Part shown: one piece after another, positions 5,952 through 12,755 of the stretch
Numbering within the stretch: the first letter of the stretch is position 1
Layout of the letters: every line of letters starts with the position of its first letter
DNA from: an uncultured Eubacteriales bacterium
Lineage (GTDB): Bacteria > Bacillota > Clostridia > Oscillospirales > CAG-272
Direction of reading: 5' to 3'
NCBI GenBank assembly: GCA_900547725.1
Contig: URHR01000052.1
Span: forward strand, 1 to 12,755
DNA length: 12,755 nucleotides
Notes under the pieces: model-generated
What the model saw: only the letters and a program-made list of their open reading frames with translations
What the model was told of the DNA's origin: nothing
Databases searched by the model: none
Made by a program: the position numbers and the translations under genes

Positions 5952-7328
5952 ATGGAAGATACGGTTGCGGCGGTTTCGACCCCGCGCGGAAAGGGCGGCG
6001 TGGCGCTTCTGCGGGTTTCTGGCTCTGAAGCAATTGCGGTTGCTTCTGCGGTTTTTCTGCCGAAAAACGGGAAACCGCTCTCGGAAGCGGAATCGCGCCG
6101 CGCGCTGTACGGTCAGATCCGTTCGGCGGACGGCGAAGTCATTGACGACGGTCTGGCAACGGTTTTTCGCGCGCCCGCCTCTTTTACGGGGGAGGATACC
6201 GTGGAAATCTGCTGTCACGGTGGAATTCTGCTGACCGAAACGGTACTGACCGCGCTGTTTGCGGCGGGCGCTCGCCCTGCGGGCGCGGGGGAGTTCACCA
6301 AGCGCGCGTTTCTGAACGGCAAGATGGATCTTTCCGCCGCCGAGGCGCTCGGAAATCTTCTGGAGGCGCAGACGCGCGATCAGCTGATTCTCGCGCACGC
6401 GGGAATGGGCGGCAGGACGGGCGAGAAATGCCGCGCGATCTATGAGAAACTGCGACATCTGCTCGCGTCGGTCTATGTCACGATCGACTACCCCGACGAG
6501 GACTTGGCGGACATGAGCCGCGAGGAAATTACGGCGGAATTTGCCGGATGCGCTGCGGAATTGCGCAGACTGTGCGACAGTTACCGCACGGGACACGCGA
6601 TTGCCGAGGGCGTGCGGACGGTCATCTGCGGCAAGCCGAACGTTGGGAAAAGCTCGCTCTTTAACCTGTTGGTCGGACGGGACGCGGCGATTGTAACCGA
6701 TGTGGAGGGAACAACCCGCGATGTGCTGACGGCTTCCGCTTCGGCTGGGCGGGTTACGCTCAACCTTTGCGACACGGCGGGTCTGCACGACACCGAGGAT
6801 CGCGTGGAACAGATCGGCGTGGAACGCACGCGGGGCGAGCTGGAACGCGCGGAGTTGGTGTTGGCGGTGTTCGATGCGTCGGCATCCCCGGACGAAAACG
6901 ACCGAAAACTCATCGACGTCCTGCAAAAACAGCCTGCGACGGTGATTGCGGTCTGCAACAAGACCGACCGGACGGGCGGGGCAGTTCCCGCTGTCTGGCA
7001 GGGATTGTTTGCGCACACGGTTGCAGTCTCGGCAAAAAGCGGGGAGGGCATGGCGGAACTCTGCCACCGGATTGACGGTCTGTTTACCGACGGCGCGATC
7101 GATCTGCGCGAGGACGCGGTTCTTACGGGGGCGCGCCAACACGCGGCGGCTTTGCGCGCCTGCGCGGCGTGCGAGGACGGAGCGGCGGCGCTCGCGGCGG
7201 GATACCCGCTTGACGCGTGCTGTACCGACGCCGAGGTTGCGATGTCGGCGCTTGCCGAACTGGACGGGCGCGCGGTGTCAGAAGATATTGTGAGTGAAAT
7301 TTTTTCCCACTTTTGCGTTGGGAAATAG
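5952..7328 (+). CDS. mnmE: tRNA uridine-5-carboxymethylaminomethyl modification GTPase MnmE
   Basis: MnmE works with MnmG to install the cmnm5 group on wobble uridine 34 of certain tRNAs. The 458 residues match the usual length. The N-terminal folate-binding domain begins MEDTVAAVSTPRGKGGVALL (1-~120). A helical domain carries an inserted Ras-like G domain with P-loop GKPNVGKSS (227-235), DTAG (274-277) and NKTD (336-339). The protein ends with FCVGK, the family's C-terminal Cys motif. The ATG at 5952 gives the standard N-terminus; GAAAGGA lies 11 bases upstream. The frame stays open for about 120 bases further upstream, but that stretch is palindromic, non-coding DNA. gatC follows after 22 bases, so mnmE, gatC and gatA are probably co-transcribed. 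The partner gene mnmG, usually next, is not in the window. Confidence 0.97.
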   Translation: MEDTVAAVSTPRGKGGVALLRVSGSEAIAVASAVFLPKNGKPLSEAESRRALYGQIRSADGEVIDDGLATVFRAPASFTGEDTVEICCHGGILLTETVLTALFAAGARPAGAGEFTKRAFLNGKMDLSAAEALGNLLEAQTRDQLILAHAGMGGRTGEKCRAIYEKLRHLLASVYVTIDYPDEDLADMSREEITAEFAGCAAELRRLCDSYRTGHAIAEGVRTVICGKPNVGKSSLFNLLVGRDAAIVTDVEGTTRDVLTASASAGRVTLNLCDTAGLHDTEDRVEQIGVERTRGELERAELVLAVFDASASPDENDRKLIDVLQKQPATVIAVCNKTDRTGGAVPAVWQGLFAHTVAVSAKSGEGMAELCHRIDGLFTDGAIDLREDAVLTGARQHAAALRACAACEDGAAALAAGYPLDACCTDAEVAMSALAELDGRAVSEDIVSEIFSHFCVGK

Positions 7329-7350
7329 GGAGTCAAGAGGACAAGGCCTT

Positions 7351-7518
7351 ATGAGGTTGGATCGGGAACAGGTGCTGTCGCTCTCTGCGGACTGTCACAT
7401 TGCGCTGACAGAGCGGGAAGCGGCGGCTTTGGAAACGGAATTGAATGATCTGCTTGCGCTGACGGAATCCCTGACGGAGGGGAACAACGCGGCGCGCGCA
7501 ACGGGGTGTGCGGTATGA
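7351..7518 (+). CDS. gatC: Very short GatC-like subunit of Asp/Glu-tRNA amidotransferase
   Basis: GatC stabilises GatA and bridges it to GatB in the amidotransferase that converts Glu-tRNA(Gln) or Asp-tRNA(Asn) to the amide forms. This reading frame has 55 residues, against about 95 for normal GatC. The first ~45 residues keep the GatC helical pattern (REQVLSLSADCHIALTEREA, then ETELNDLLALTESL), matching the E-V-x-x-L-A...L-x-x-L-x-x-I/L rhythm. The C-terminal stretch, normally with the conserved PTSH/LPL...R-x-D motif, is absent, and there is no room for it because gatA starts at 7515, overlapping the stop as ATGA. AAGAGGA lies nine bases before the ATG. It is identified mainly by its place before gatA plus this weak pattern. 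It could be a rapidly evolved GatC or a degenerate remnant. Confidence 0.7.
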   Translation: MRLDREQVLSLSADCHIALTEREAAALETELNDLLALTESLTEGNNAARATGCAV

Positions 7519-8867
7519 ACGGGGCATTGGAGCGCCTGTCGCGGGCGTTGGCAGACGGAGAAACGACCGCGAGGGAGTTGACCGAGCGGTCGCTTTCGCG
7601 GATTGCGGAAACCGAAAAAAAGCTGAACGCGTTCATTACCGTAGATTCCGAAGGCGCGCGGCGCGCGGCGGCGGAATCGGACGCGCGGCGCGCGGCGGGA
7701 ACTCCGCGCTCTCCTTACGACGGAATCCCGTATGCGGCAAAAGATAACTTTGCAACGGCGGGTTTACGCACAACGTGTGCGTCGAAACTGTTGGAGAATC
7801 ATATTCCGGAGCATGACGCGGCAATGGTGGAAACCATGCGCAGCGCAGGCTTTGTATTGGTCGGAAAGACCAACATGGACGAGTTCGCCATGGGGTCGGT
7901 CACGGCGGCATCGGCGTTCGGCGCGTCTCACAATCCGCATGACCCTGCGCGAACCTGCGGCGGGTCATCGGGCGGCTCTGCGGCGGCGGTTGCGGTCGGA
8001 GACGTGACGGTCGCGCTCGGCTCGGATACGGGCGGTTCGGTTCGTCAGCCGGCGGCATTCTGCGGGACGGTTGGAGTCAAGCCCACCTACGGGCTGCTGT
8101 CGCGGCGCGGGTTGACCGAATTCGCACCGTCGCTTGACACGGTCGGAATCATAGCGGAAACCGTTGCCGACGCGGCGACGCTGACCGGACTGCTCTCGGG
8201 TCGTGAGACAGACTGTACCGACCGTCTCGGAGTCGGTGTGCGTGGCTTGCGCGTGGGCGTGATCCGCGATGAAGGAAACAACGGGGCGGTTGACGGAATG
8301 TTGGAGACTGCCGTGCAGGTGCTGACGGACGGCGGCGCGCGGGCGGAGCCGGTTGCTTTCCCGTTCCGCGATACGGCGGCGATTACCTACCGCGTTCTGG
8401 CATACGCCGAGGGTGCGTCCACATTTTCGGAGTACGGCAAAGCGGATTCTGCCGCAGCGTGGGCAGAGGCGCGCGGCGCGGGCTTCGGATATGAGGTCAA
8501 GCGGCGGCTGCTGTTCGGCGCGTTGATGGCTTCGGAGGCGGAAGCGCGCACGCTTGCCGCCGCGCGCGATGTGCGGGAGCGCATCCGCAGGTTGTATACC
8601 GGTCTGTTTGAACGTTACGATGTTCTTTTGCGCGCAACAGCGCCTTTCGGCGCGTTCCGGCTCGACAAAAAGCTGACGATCCGCGAGGGCTGCGACATGG
8701 ATTATTCCACGGTCTGCGAAAGCCTTGCGGGTGTTCCCGCAATGTCGGTTCCGTTCGGGGTCGACGGGGAAGGAATGCCGCTCGGCGTACAGATCGCGGC
8801 GCCGTGGATGCAGGACGGCGTGATGTTCGGCGTGGCCAATGATCTGGAGGAGCGGAAACCGAAATGA
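7515..8867 (+). CDS. gatA: Asp-tRNA(Asn)/Glu-tRNA(Gln) amidotransferase subunit A (amidase)
   Basis: This amidase-signature enzyme releases ammonia from glutamine for tRNA-dependent amidation. All three catalytic residues are present with canonical spacing: Lys76 (AAKDNF), cis-Ser151 (TCGGSSGGSAAAVA) and nucleophile Ser175 (GSDTGGSVRQPAAFCG), followed by VGVKPTYGLLSRRGL. The 450 residues fall slightly below the usual ~485; the region after ~290 and the extreme C-terminus are shortened and diverged. The gene-typical TAP and GVQI motifs near the end remain. I start at ATG 7515, which overlaps the gatC stop by four bases, rather than a GTG nine bases upstream. No gatB follows; the next gene overlaps this stop and encodes a membrane protein. 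The alternative is a non-tRNA amidase, but DTGGSVRQPA and the gatC-like neighbour favour GatA. Confidence 0.9.
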   Translation: MNGALERLSRALADGETTARELTERSLSRIAETEKKLNAFITVDSEGARRAAAESDARRAAGTPRSPYDGIPYAAKDNFATAGLRTTCASKLLENHIPEHDAAMVETMRSAGFVLVGKTNMDEFAMGSVTAASAFGASHNPHDPARTCGGSSGGSAAAVAVGDVTVALGSDTGGSVRQPAAFCGTVGVKPTYGLLSRRGLTEFAPSLDTVGIIAETVADAATLTGLLSGRETDCTDRLGVGVRGLRVGVIRDEGNNGAVDGMLETAVQVLTDGGARAEPVAFPFRDTAAITYRVLAYAEGASTFSEYGKADSAAAWAEARGAGFGYEVKRRLLFGALMASEAEARTLAAARDVRERIRRLYTGLFERYDVLLRATAPFGAFRLDKKLTIREGCDMDYSTVCESLAGVPAMSVPFGVDGEGMPLGVQIAAPWMQDGVMFGVANDLEERKPK

Positions 8868-9379
8868 ACGGATATGAAATTACCCCCGAATATAAAAGCA
8901 CGGCGGAAAAGGTGTTGGTTGCGTTGGCACTGATTTTTGCGGCGGGGAGCTTTGGCGTGTCGCGCGTGAGCGGTGTGCCGTATCCCGCGATCTTTCAGTT
9001 TGCGGCTGTTGTATTTCTTGCGGCGGCATTCGTCATTGCAAACAAAAGCCTGCTTCGGAGTTACACCTATACGGTCACCGAGCCGGACGGGGCCGGCAGG
9101 CGGGATTTTCTGATTACCGAGCATTACGGAAAGAAGCACACGGCAGTCTGCCGGGTGGATCTGTCGCAGGTTCTGTCGGCGGAAACCGTCCCGATGCGGG
9201 AGAAGGCGAAAATCCGTGCGGCGGAACGCACGGCGAATGTGATCTATCGCTATCTGACCCCGCTTTTTCCCTCCGAGGTTCTGCTTGTGACCCTGCAAAC
9301 AGGGGATGCGGTCACGCTTTTGCGGCTTCCGGCGGAAAAAGGACTGGAAAATGCGCTTCTGTCGTTCCGATCGCAATAA
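8864..9379 (+). CDS. Small membrane protein of unknown function
   Basis: This protein has 171 residues. Two hydrophobic segments, about 17-36 (KVLVALALIFAAGSFGVSRV) and 40-60 (PYPAIFQFAAVVFLAAAFVI), form a hairpin with a short outer loop. They are followed by a ~110-residue soluble part with alternating beta-like strands (SYTYTVTE, RDFLITEHYGKKHTAVCRV, VLLVTLQTGDAVTLLRL). Two transmembrane segments plus a beta-rich cytoplasmic domain resemble small bacterial PH-like/YcxB-type membrane proteins, but I cannot assign it to a named family. The ATG overlaps the gatA stop (ATGA), and GGAGG lies about 12 bases upstream, so it is translated with gatA. Its role in that operon is unknown. No terminator is visible after it. 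Confidence 0.82.
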   Translation: MNGYEITPEYKSTAEKVLVALALIFAAGSFGVSRVSGVPYPAIFQFAAVVFLAAAFVIANKSLLRSYTYTVTEPDGAGRRDFLITEHYGKKHTAVCRVDLSQVLSAETVPMREKAKIRAAERTANVIYRYLTPLFPSEVLLVTLQTGDAVTLLRLPAEKGLENALLSFRSQ

Positions 9380-9405
9380 ATGTCTGTATTTTGACCATTT
9401 GTGTC

Positions 9406-9434
9406 TTGAAGCAAAGCAGAAAATGTCTTATAAT
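9406..9434 (+). promoter_or_regulatory. Sigma-A promoter of the isomerase-oxidoreductase unit
   Basis: TTGAAG (9406-9411) and a consensus TATAAT (9429-9434) are separated by exactly 17 bases. The leader to the first start codon is about 67 bases. No clear operator dyad overlaps it. This marks the start of a unit separate from the mnmE-gatCA operon. Confidence 0.85.
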
Positions 9435-9507
9435 GGTAGTACAAGGAAAAGAAACTTTGCCCGATTGAGAAAGTGACTTTCCGAAATACAGAAAGGAACG
9501 ATGTAAA

Positions 9508-10329
9508 ATGAAGAAATTTCCGGTTGCGATTCAGATTTATTCGGTCAGAGACGACGCGCAGGCAAATCTGTTCGGAACGCTGAAAAAGCTCAAGGAAATG
9601 GGCTATGACGGTGTGGAATTTGCCGGTCTTTACGGACATACGCCCGAGGAAGTCCGCGATATGTGCAAGGCGCTTGACATTGTGCCGCTGTCGGCGCATG
9701 TCCCGTACCTTGACATGGTGAAAGATCCCGAGGGTGTTCTTGGCGCTTACAAGACCATCGGTTGCCGCTATGTCGCAGTTCCGTATCTGACCCCCGAATA
9801 CAGACCCGGTACGCCCGCGTTTCCGGAGGTCATCAAGAATGTCGCCATGCTCGGCGAGGTCTGCAACAAGCTCGGAATGACGCTTCTCTATCATAACCAT
9901 GACTTCGAGTTTACCAAGCTTGACGGCAAGTATGCGTTGGATATTCTCTATGAAGAAGTTCCCGCAAGCCTGCTCCAGACCGAACTGGATACCTGCTGGG
10001 TCAATGTCGGCGGCGAAGATCCGGCGGCTTATCTGACGAAGTACAGCGGCAGAGCACCCGTTCTGCACCTGAAGGATTTTGTCGGCAGCAAGTCGGAGAA
10101 TATGTATAAGCTGATCGGCATCGACGACAAGGAAAAGAGCGAAGAGAACGAGAAGTTTGCGTTCCGTCCCGTCGGCTACGGCAAGCAGGACTTCCCGAAG
10201 ATTCTTGCCGCGGCAGAGCCTGCGGGCGTGCAGTGGGTCGTGGTGGAGCAGGATCAGCCCACCAAGGAAAACACGCCGATGGAATGCGCGGAGATGAGCC
10301 GCAAGTATCTGAAGAGCATCGGTTGCTGA
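9508..10329 (+). CDS. Sugar phosphate isomerase/epimerase-like TIM-barrel protein
   Basis: This 273-residue cytoplasmic protein belongs to the xylose isomerase-like TIM-barrel family (AP_endonuc_2), which includes IolE, IolI, tagatose epimerases and some keto-glycoside lyases. Seen in sequence: N-terminal beta strand VAIQIYSVRD; Glu37 in GYDGVEFAG; His129-Asn-His131 in LLYHNHDFEF; Glu159 in TELDTCWV; His187 in VLHLKDF; Glu247 in VVVEQDQ. The acidic and histidine residues lie where this fold usually binds a divalent metal and substrate. There is no signal peptide. AAAGGA lies about 11 bases before the ATG. It is the first gene of a two-gene unit with a Gfo/Idh/MocA oxidoreductase 39 bases downstream, which implies consecutive steps on one sugar or cyclitol. 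The substrate cannot be told from sequence alone. Confidence 0.9.
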   Translation: MKKFPVAIQIYSVRDDAQANLFGTLKKLKEMGYDGVEFAGLYGHTPEEVRDMCKALDIVPLSAHVPYLDMVKDPEGVLGAYKTIGCRYVAVPYLTPEYRPGTPAFPEVIKNVAMLGEVCNKLGMTLLYHNHDFEFTKLDGKYALDILYEEVPASLLQTELDTCWVNVGGEDPAAYLTKYSGRAPVLHLKDFVGSKSENMYKLIGIDDKEKSEENEKFAFRPVGYGKQDFPKILAAAEPAGVQWVVVEQDQPTKENTPMECAEMSRKYLKSIGC

Positions 10330-10368
10330 ACCGATTTCTACAATTATATAATACGGAGGAGTTTTACA

Positions 10369-11532
10369 ATGGGATTGGATGATTTCAAGGTCAATCAGGA
10401 AGTCAAAACGATTGACGCGAGCAAGAAGCTCAGAGTCGGTATCATCGGTTGCGGATGGATTGCGGACGCGCATATGAAGTCCTACCTCAAGCAGCCCGAT
10501 GTGGAGATCGTCGCAGGCGCGGATCTGATTCCGGGCAAGGCGAAGGCGTTCATGGAGAAGTACGGTCTGGAGAACGTCAAAACCGATTATGCTTCGCACA
10601 AGGAAATGCTGGACGACGAGAGCCTGAAGCTGGACGCAGTCTCTGTCTGCACCTATAACCGTCAGCACGCAGCTCCCGCAATCTATGCGCTGGAGAAGGG
10701 CGTGAACGTTCTGCTGGAGAAGCCCTTCACCGTTACGCTCGACGAGGCGGTTGAGGTTATGAAGGCAGAGAAGAAGAGCGGCAAGATTCTCTCCATCGGC
10801 TTCCAGCCCAGAATGGACGAGAACATGAAGATGATCAAGAAGATCGTCGAGTCCGGCGCACTGGGTAAAATTTACTACATCCAGACCGGTGGCGGACGCC
10901 GCCGCGGTATTCCGACGCCGTTCGGCACTTCCTTCATCGAGAAGGACACCGCAGGCATCGGCGCACTGGGCGATATCGGTTGCTACTCGTTGGATATGGT
11001 TCTGAATGCCATCGGCTATCCGAAGCCGCTGACCGTTTCGGGCTATAAGTCTGCCTTCTTCGGCACTGATCCGAACTACTCGCACTATCAGCATATCGGT
11101 CACCCCGAATATGCGAAGAAGTTCGGTGTGGACGATTTCGCGGCGGCATTTATCCGTCTGGAAGGCGGCATCGTCCTCGACTTCCGTATCGCATGGGCGA
11201 TGAACCTCGACACGCCCGGTGATACCATCATCATGGGTACAAAGGGAAGCCTGAGAATTCCGTCTACCGAGTGCTGGAACGGAAGCGTCGGCGGTCCTAT
11301 GACTCTGTACCATGAGGTTTGCGGCGAGCAGACCCAGACCGAGATTCCGATCGTCAAGACCAAGGAGGATCTCTTCTTCCTCAAGATCCGTACCTTCCTC
11401 GACGCAATCAAGGAAGGCGGCAAGGCACCCGTTCCGTCGTCGCAGATTCTTTACAATCAGGCGATTATCGACGGTATCGCGAAGTCTGCGGAAGCAGGCC
11501 ATGAGATCGAGATCGAGATTCCCGAAATCTGA
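10369..11532 (+). CDS. Gfo/Idh/MocA-family NAD(P)-dependent oxidoreductase
   Basis: This 387-residue enzyme has an N-terminal Rossmann fold: VGIIGCGWIADAH holds the GxGxxA dinucleotide motif (Gly27-Ala32). The family's EKP motif is Glu117-Lys118-Pro119 (VLLEKPFTVTLDEA), where the Lys is usually catalytic. The C-terminal alpha/beta domain begins near GFQPRM and contains ALGDIGCYSLD, with Asp202 and Tyr206; many relatives have His at the Tyr position, while Tyr occurs in glucose-fructose-oxidoreductase-like members. The ~20 residues before the Rossmann fold are extra. A perfect GGAGGAG (10355-10361) precedes the ATG by seven bases. It is co-transcribed with the TIM-barrel gene and ends in a strong terminator. 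Likely reaction: reversible oxidation of a sugar, glycoside or inositol hydroxyl; the exact substrate is unknown. Confidence 0.93.
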   Translation: MGLDDFKVNQEVKTIDASKKLRVGIIGCGWIADAHMKSYLKQPDVEIVAGADLIPGKAKAFMEKYGLENVKTDYASHKEMLDDESLKLDAVSVCTYNRQHAAPAIYALEKGVNVLLEKPFTVTLDEAVEVMKAEKKSGKILSIGFQPRMDENMKMIKKIVESGALGKIYYIQTGGGRRRGIPTPFGTSFIEKDTAGIGALGDIGCYSLDMVLNAIGYPKPLTVSGYKSAFFGTDPNYSHYQHIGHPEYAKKFGVDDFAAAFIRLEGGIVLDFRIAWAMNLDTPGDTIIMGTKGSLRIPSTECWNGSVGGPMTLYHEVCGEQTQTEIPIVKTKEDLFFLKIRTFLDAIKEGGKAPVPSSQILYNQAIIDGIAKSAEAGHEIEIEIPEI

Positions 11533-11546
11533 TCGCAAACAAATGC

Positions 11547-11578
11547 AAAGCCCCGCAGGGTTATCCCTGCGGGGCTTT
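11547..11578 (+). terminator. Strong hairpin terminator after the oxidoreductase gene
   Basis: This is a perfect 14-bp stem (AAAGCCCCGCAGGG / CCCTGCGGGGCTTT, arms 11547-11560 and 11565-11578) with a TTAT loop, 14 bases after the stop. The T-run is short (TTT) and part of the stem, and the A-run on the other side would allow bidirectional use. It separates the metabolic unit from the rRNA promoters. Confidence 0.85.
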
Positions 11579-11660
11579 CGGCATATTACATGAAAATGGC
11601 AAACGGGCGCGCGTGAAATACCATAGAAGAGAAAAACCCAAAGAAAATTACGAAAAGGGG

Positions 11661-11689
11661 TTGACAAGAGGGGAAAAAAGTGGTATACT
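11661..11689 (+). promoter_or_regulatory. rRNA operon promoter P1
   Basis: TTGACA (11661-11666), a 17-base spacer and TATACT (11684-11689). A-rich sequence precedes it. A G lies 6-7 bases after the -10, as in P2 and P3, so GTP initiation is possible. It is the most diverged of the three tandem promoters. Confidence 0.88.
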
Positions 11690-11798
11690 ATGCAGGCACT
11701 CGAAAAGAGCACTCAATAAAAATCCAATCCGACCGAAAGCAGGAAAGGCTTCCAAAAAACGGATGAGAAAAAATCCGAAAAAACTTTTGGAAAACCCC

Positions 11799-11827
11799 TT
11801 GACAAACGGAAAGAAAAGTGATATAAT
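11799..11827 (+). promoter_or_regulatory. rRNA operon promoter P2
   Basis: Consensus TTGACA (11799-11804), a 17-base spacer and TATAAT (11822-11827), preceded by A/T runs that look like an UP element. The surrounding 53 bases (11778-11830) are nearly repeated at P3. The first G after the -10 at a plausible start distance is 11834. Confidence 0.94.
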
Positions 11828-11944
11828 AATCGAGCGCCCAAAACGAGGGAGCAAAAAGATACCGCTTCTTGGGAAGTCGGGGAGTCGAATCAAAGGTTAA
11901 AATGAAGCTTCGAAAAAAACTTCAAAAAACTTTTGAAAAACCCC

Positions 11945-11973
11945 TTGACAAACCGAAAAGAAAGTGGTATAAT
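11945..11973 (+). promoter_or_regulatory. rRNA operon promoter P3
   Basis: Consensus TTGACA (11945-11950), a 17-base spacer and TATAAT (11968-11973), with the same A/T-rich upstream block as P2. A GG pair at 11979-11980 is a likely start. It is the promoter closest to 16S, about 250 bases upstream of the mature 5' end. Confidence 0.94.
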
Positions 11974-11979
11974 AAATAG

Positions 11980-12229
11980 GCTGTCGCAAAGAAACGGCAC
12001 AGCATGGCACGGTAGAACACCGGACAGGCTGAGGAACGAAAAGCGCGGCATTGATCTTTGAAAACTGAACAACAAGAGATGAAGTACAAAGCATATTATT
12101 TAGTATGTGCGAACATGATCTCGTAAATTCTTTCAAGAGAATTACTACTCTTTAAAAGTAAAACAAAAGCTAAGAGAAAAACTCGAAAGCAAACCGATTA
12201 GATCATCCGGAAGGATGTTTTAATACCAT
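11980..12229 (+). other. rRNA leader with boxA-like antitermination signals
   Basis: This is the transcribed, non-coding leader from P3 to the 16S 5' end. TGATCTTTGAAAACTGAAC (12052-12070) is the form of leader seen before many Gram-positive rRNA operons and fits a NusB/NusE boxA site. A second boxA-like stretch, ACTCTTTAAAA, lies at 12147-12157. Small stems occur at 12126-12142 (AATTCT/AGAATT) and 12204-12217 (CATCC/GGATG). The whole 11533-12229 stretch holds no convincing gene; the open frame inside it crosses all the promoters. The partner strand for RNase III processing would lie after 16S, outside the window. Confidence 0.65.

Positions 12230-12755
<526 letters not shown>

Larger units (their letters stand above)
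11778..11976 (+). repeat. Duplicated 53-bp promoter cassette (P2 and P3)
   Basis: Segments 11778-11830 and 11924-11976 align without gaps with only a handful of differences, covering the upstream A/T block, -35, spacer and -10. The period is 146 bases, while P1 to P2 is 138. The DNA between the copies is not similar, so either a segmental duplication has diverged outside the promoter core or the promoters have converged. Confidence 0.8.

Noticed and set aside
3370..6033. An 887-codon open frame on the minus strand
   Set aside because: It lies antisense to yidC, jag and the start of mnmE, all firmly identified. It is a by-product of GC-rich codon use, its translation looks like no protein family, and it crosses the palindrome array.
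7294..7350. Upstream ATG at 7294 for gatC, overlapping mnmE
   Set aside because: The added residues do not resemble GatC, and the ATG at 7351 has its own AAGAGGA site at suitable spacing.
10323..10352. Promoter TTGCTG/18/TATAAT between the isomerase and oxidoreductase genes
   Set aside because: The -10 abuts the ribosome binding site at 10355, so a transcript would start within or after it. The -35 is poor; co-transcription from 9406 is simpler.
9250..11712. An 820-codon open frame on the minus strand
   Set aside because: It is antisense to the isomerase and oxidoreductase genes and runs through their promoter and terminator. The translation has no recognisable domain.
11613..11900. A 95-codon basic open frame upstream of 16S
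   Set aside because: It spans rRNA promoters P1 and P2. The lysine-rich translation simply reflects A-rich promoter DNA, and there is no ribosome site.

Overview
The window reads as chromosomal DNA from a Gram-positive member of the Clostridia. I place it tentatively near Oscillospirales (old Clostridium cluster IV). The reasons are strong AAAGGAGG-type ribosome binding sites, TTGACA/TATAAT promoters, the conserved rpmH-rnpA-yidD-yidC-jag-mnmE order, a 44-residue L34, a lipoprotein-type YidC and a 16S gene with a short V3 region. This was judged by eye, without any database search. Coding DNA is GC-rich, while the rRNA promoter and leader region is AT-rich.

Layout. Positions 1-154 hold palindromic intergenic repeats and a terminator. 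A TetR-family regulator (155-715, minus) follows, with a perfect 21-bp dyad upstream that is a good candidate for its own operator. Next is holA (885-1916, minus), the DNA polymerase III delta subunit. Divergent strong promoters between 1941 and 2047 serve holA leftwards and the rpmH cluster rightwards. The cluster is rpmH (L34), rnpA (RNase P protein), yidD, yidC (membrane insertase), jag/khpB (RNA-binding partner) and, after a hairpin-rich 302-base gap, mnmE (tRNA-modification GTPase). This cluster usually sits beside dnaA and continues into mnmG/rsmG. Here holA takes the dnaA side, and mnmE is followed by a very short gatC, gatA and a small membrane protein, with no gatB in view.

Positions 9406-11578 form an independent transcription unit with its own promoter and a strong terminator. 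It encodes a TIM-barrel sugar isomerase/epimerase-like protein and a Gfo/Idh/MocA NAD(P)-dependent oxidoreductase, a pairing typical of oxidoreductive sugar, cyclitol or glycoside metabolism.

Positions 11640-12229 are the control region of an rRNA operon: three tandem promoters (two of them a near-identical 53-bp duplication), a leader with boxA-like antitermination signals, then the first ~526 nt of 16S rRNA running off the window.

No CRISPR array, phage, transposon or clear defence system is present. The points most worth a second look are: YidC has Glu where the substrate-groove Arg is normally found, and carries extra terminal regions; GatC is only 55 residues and has no gatB neighbour; the rRNA promoter cassette is duplicated and shares its core with the rpmH promoter; the intergenic palindromes are unusually dense; and the redox/TIM-barrel pair has an unknown substrate.
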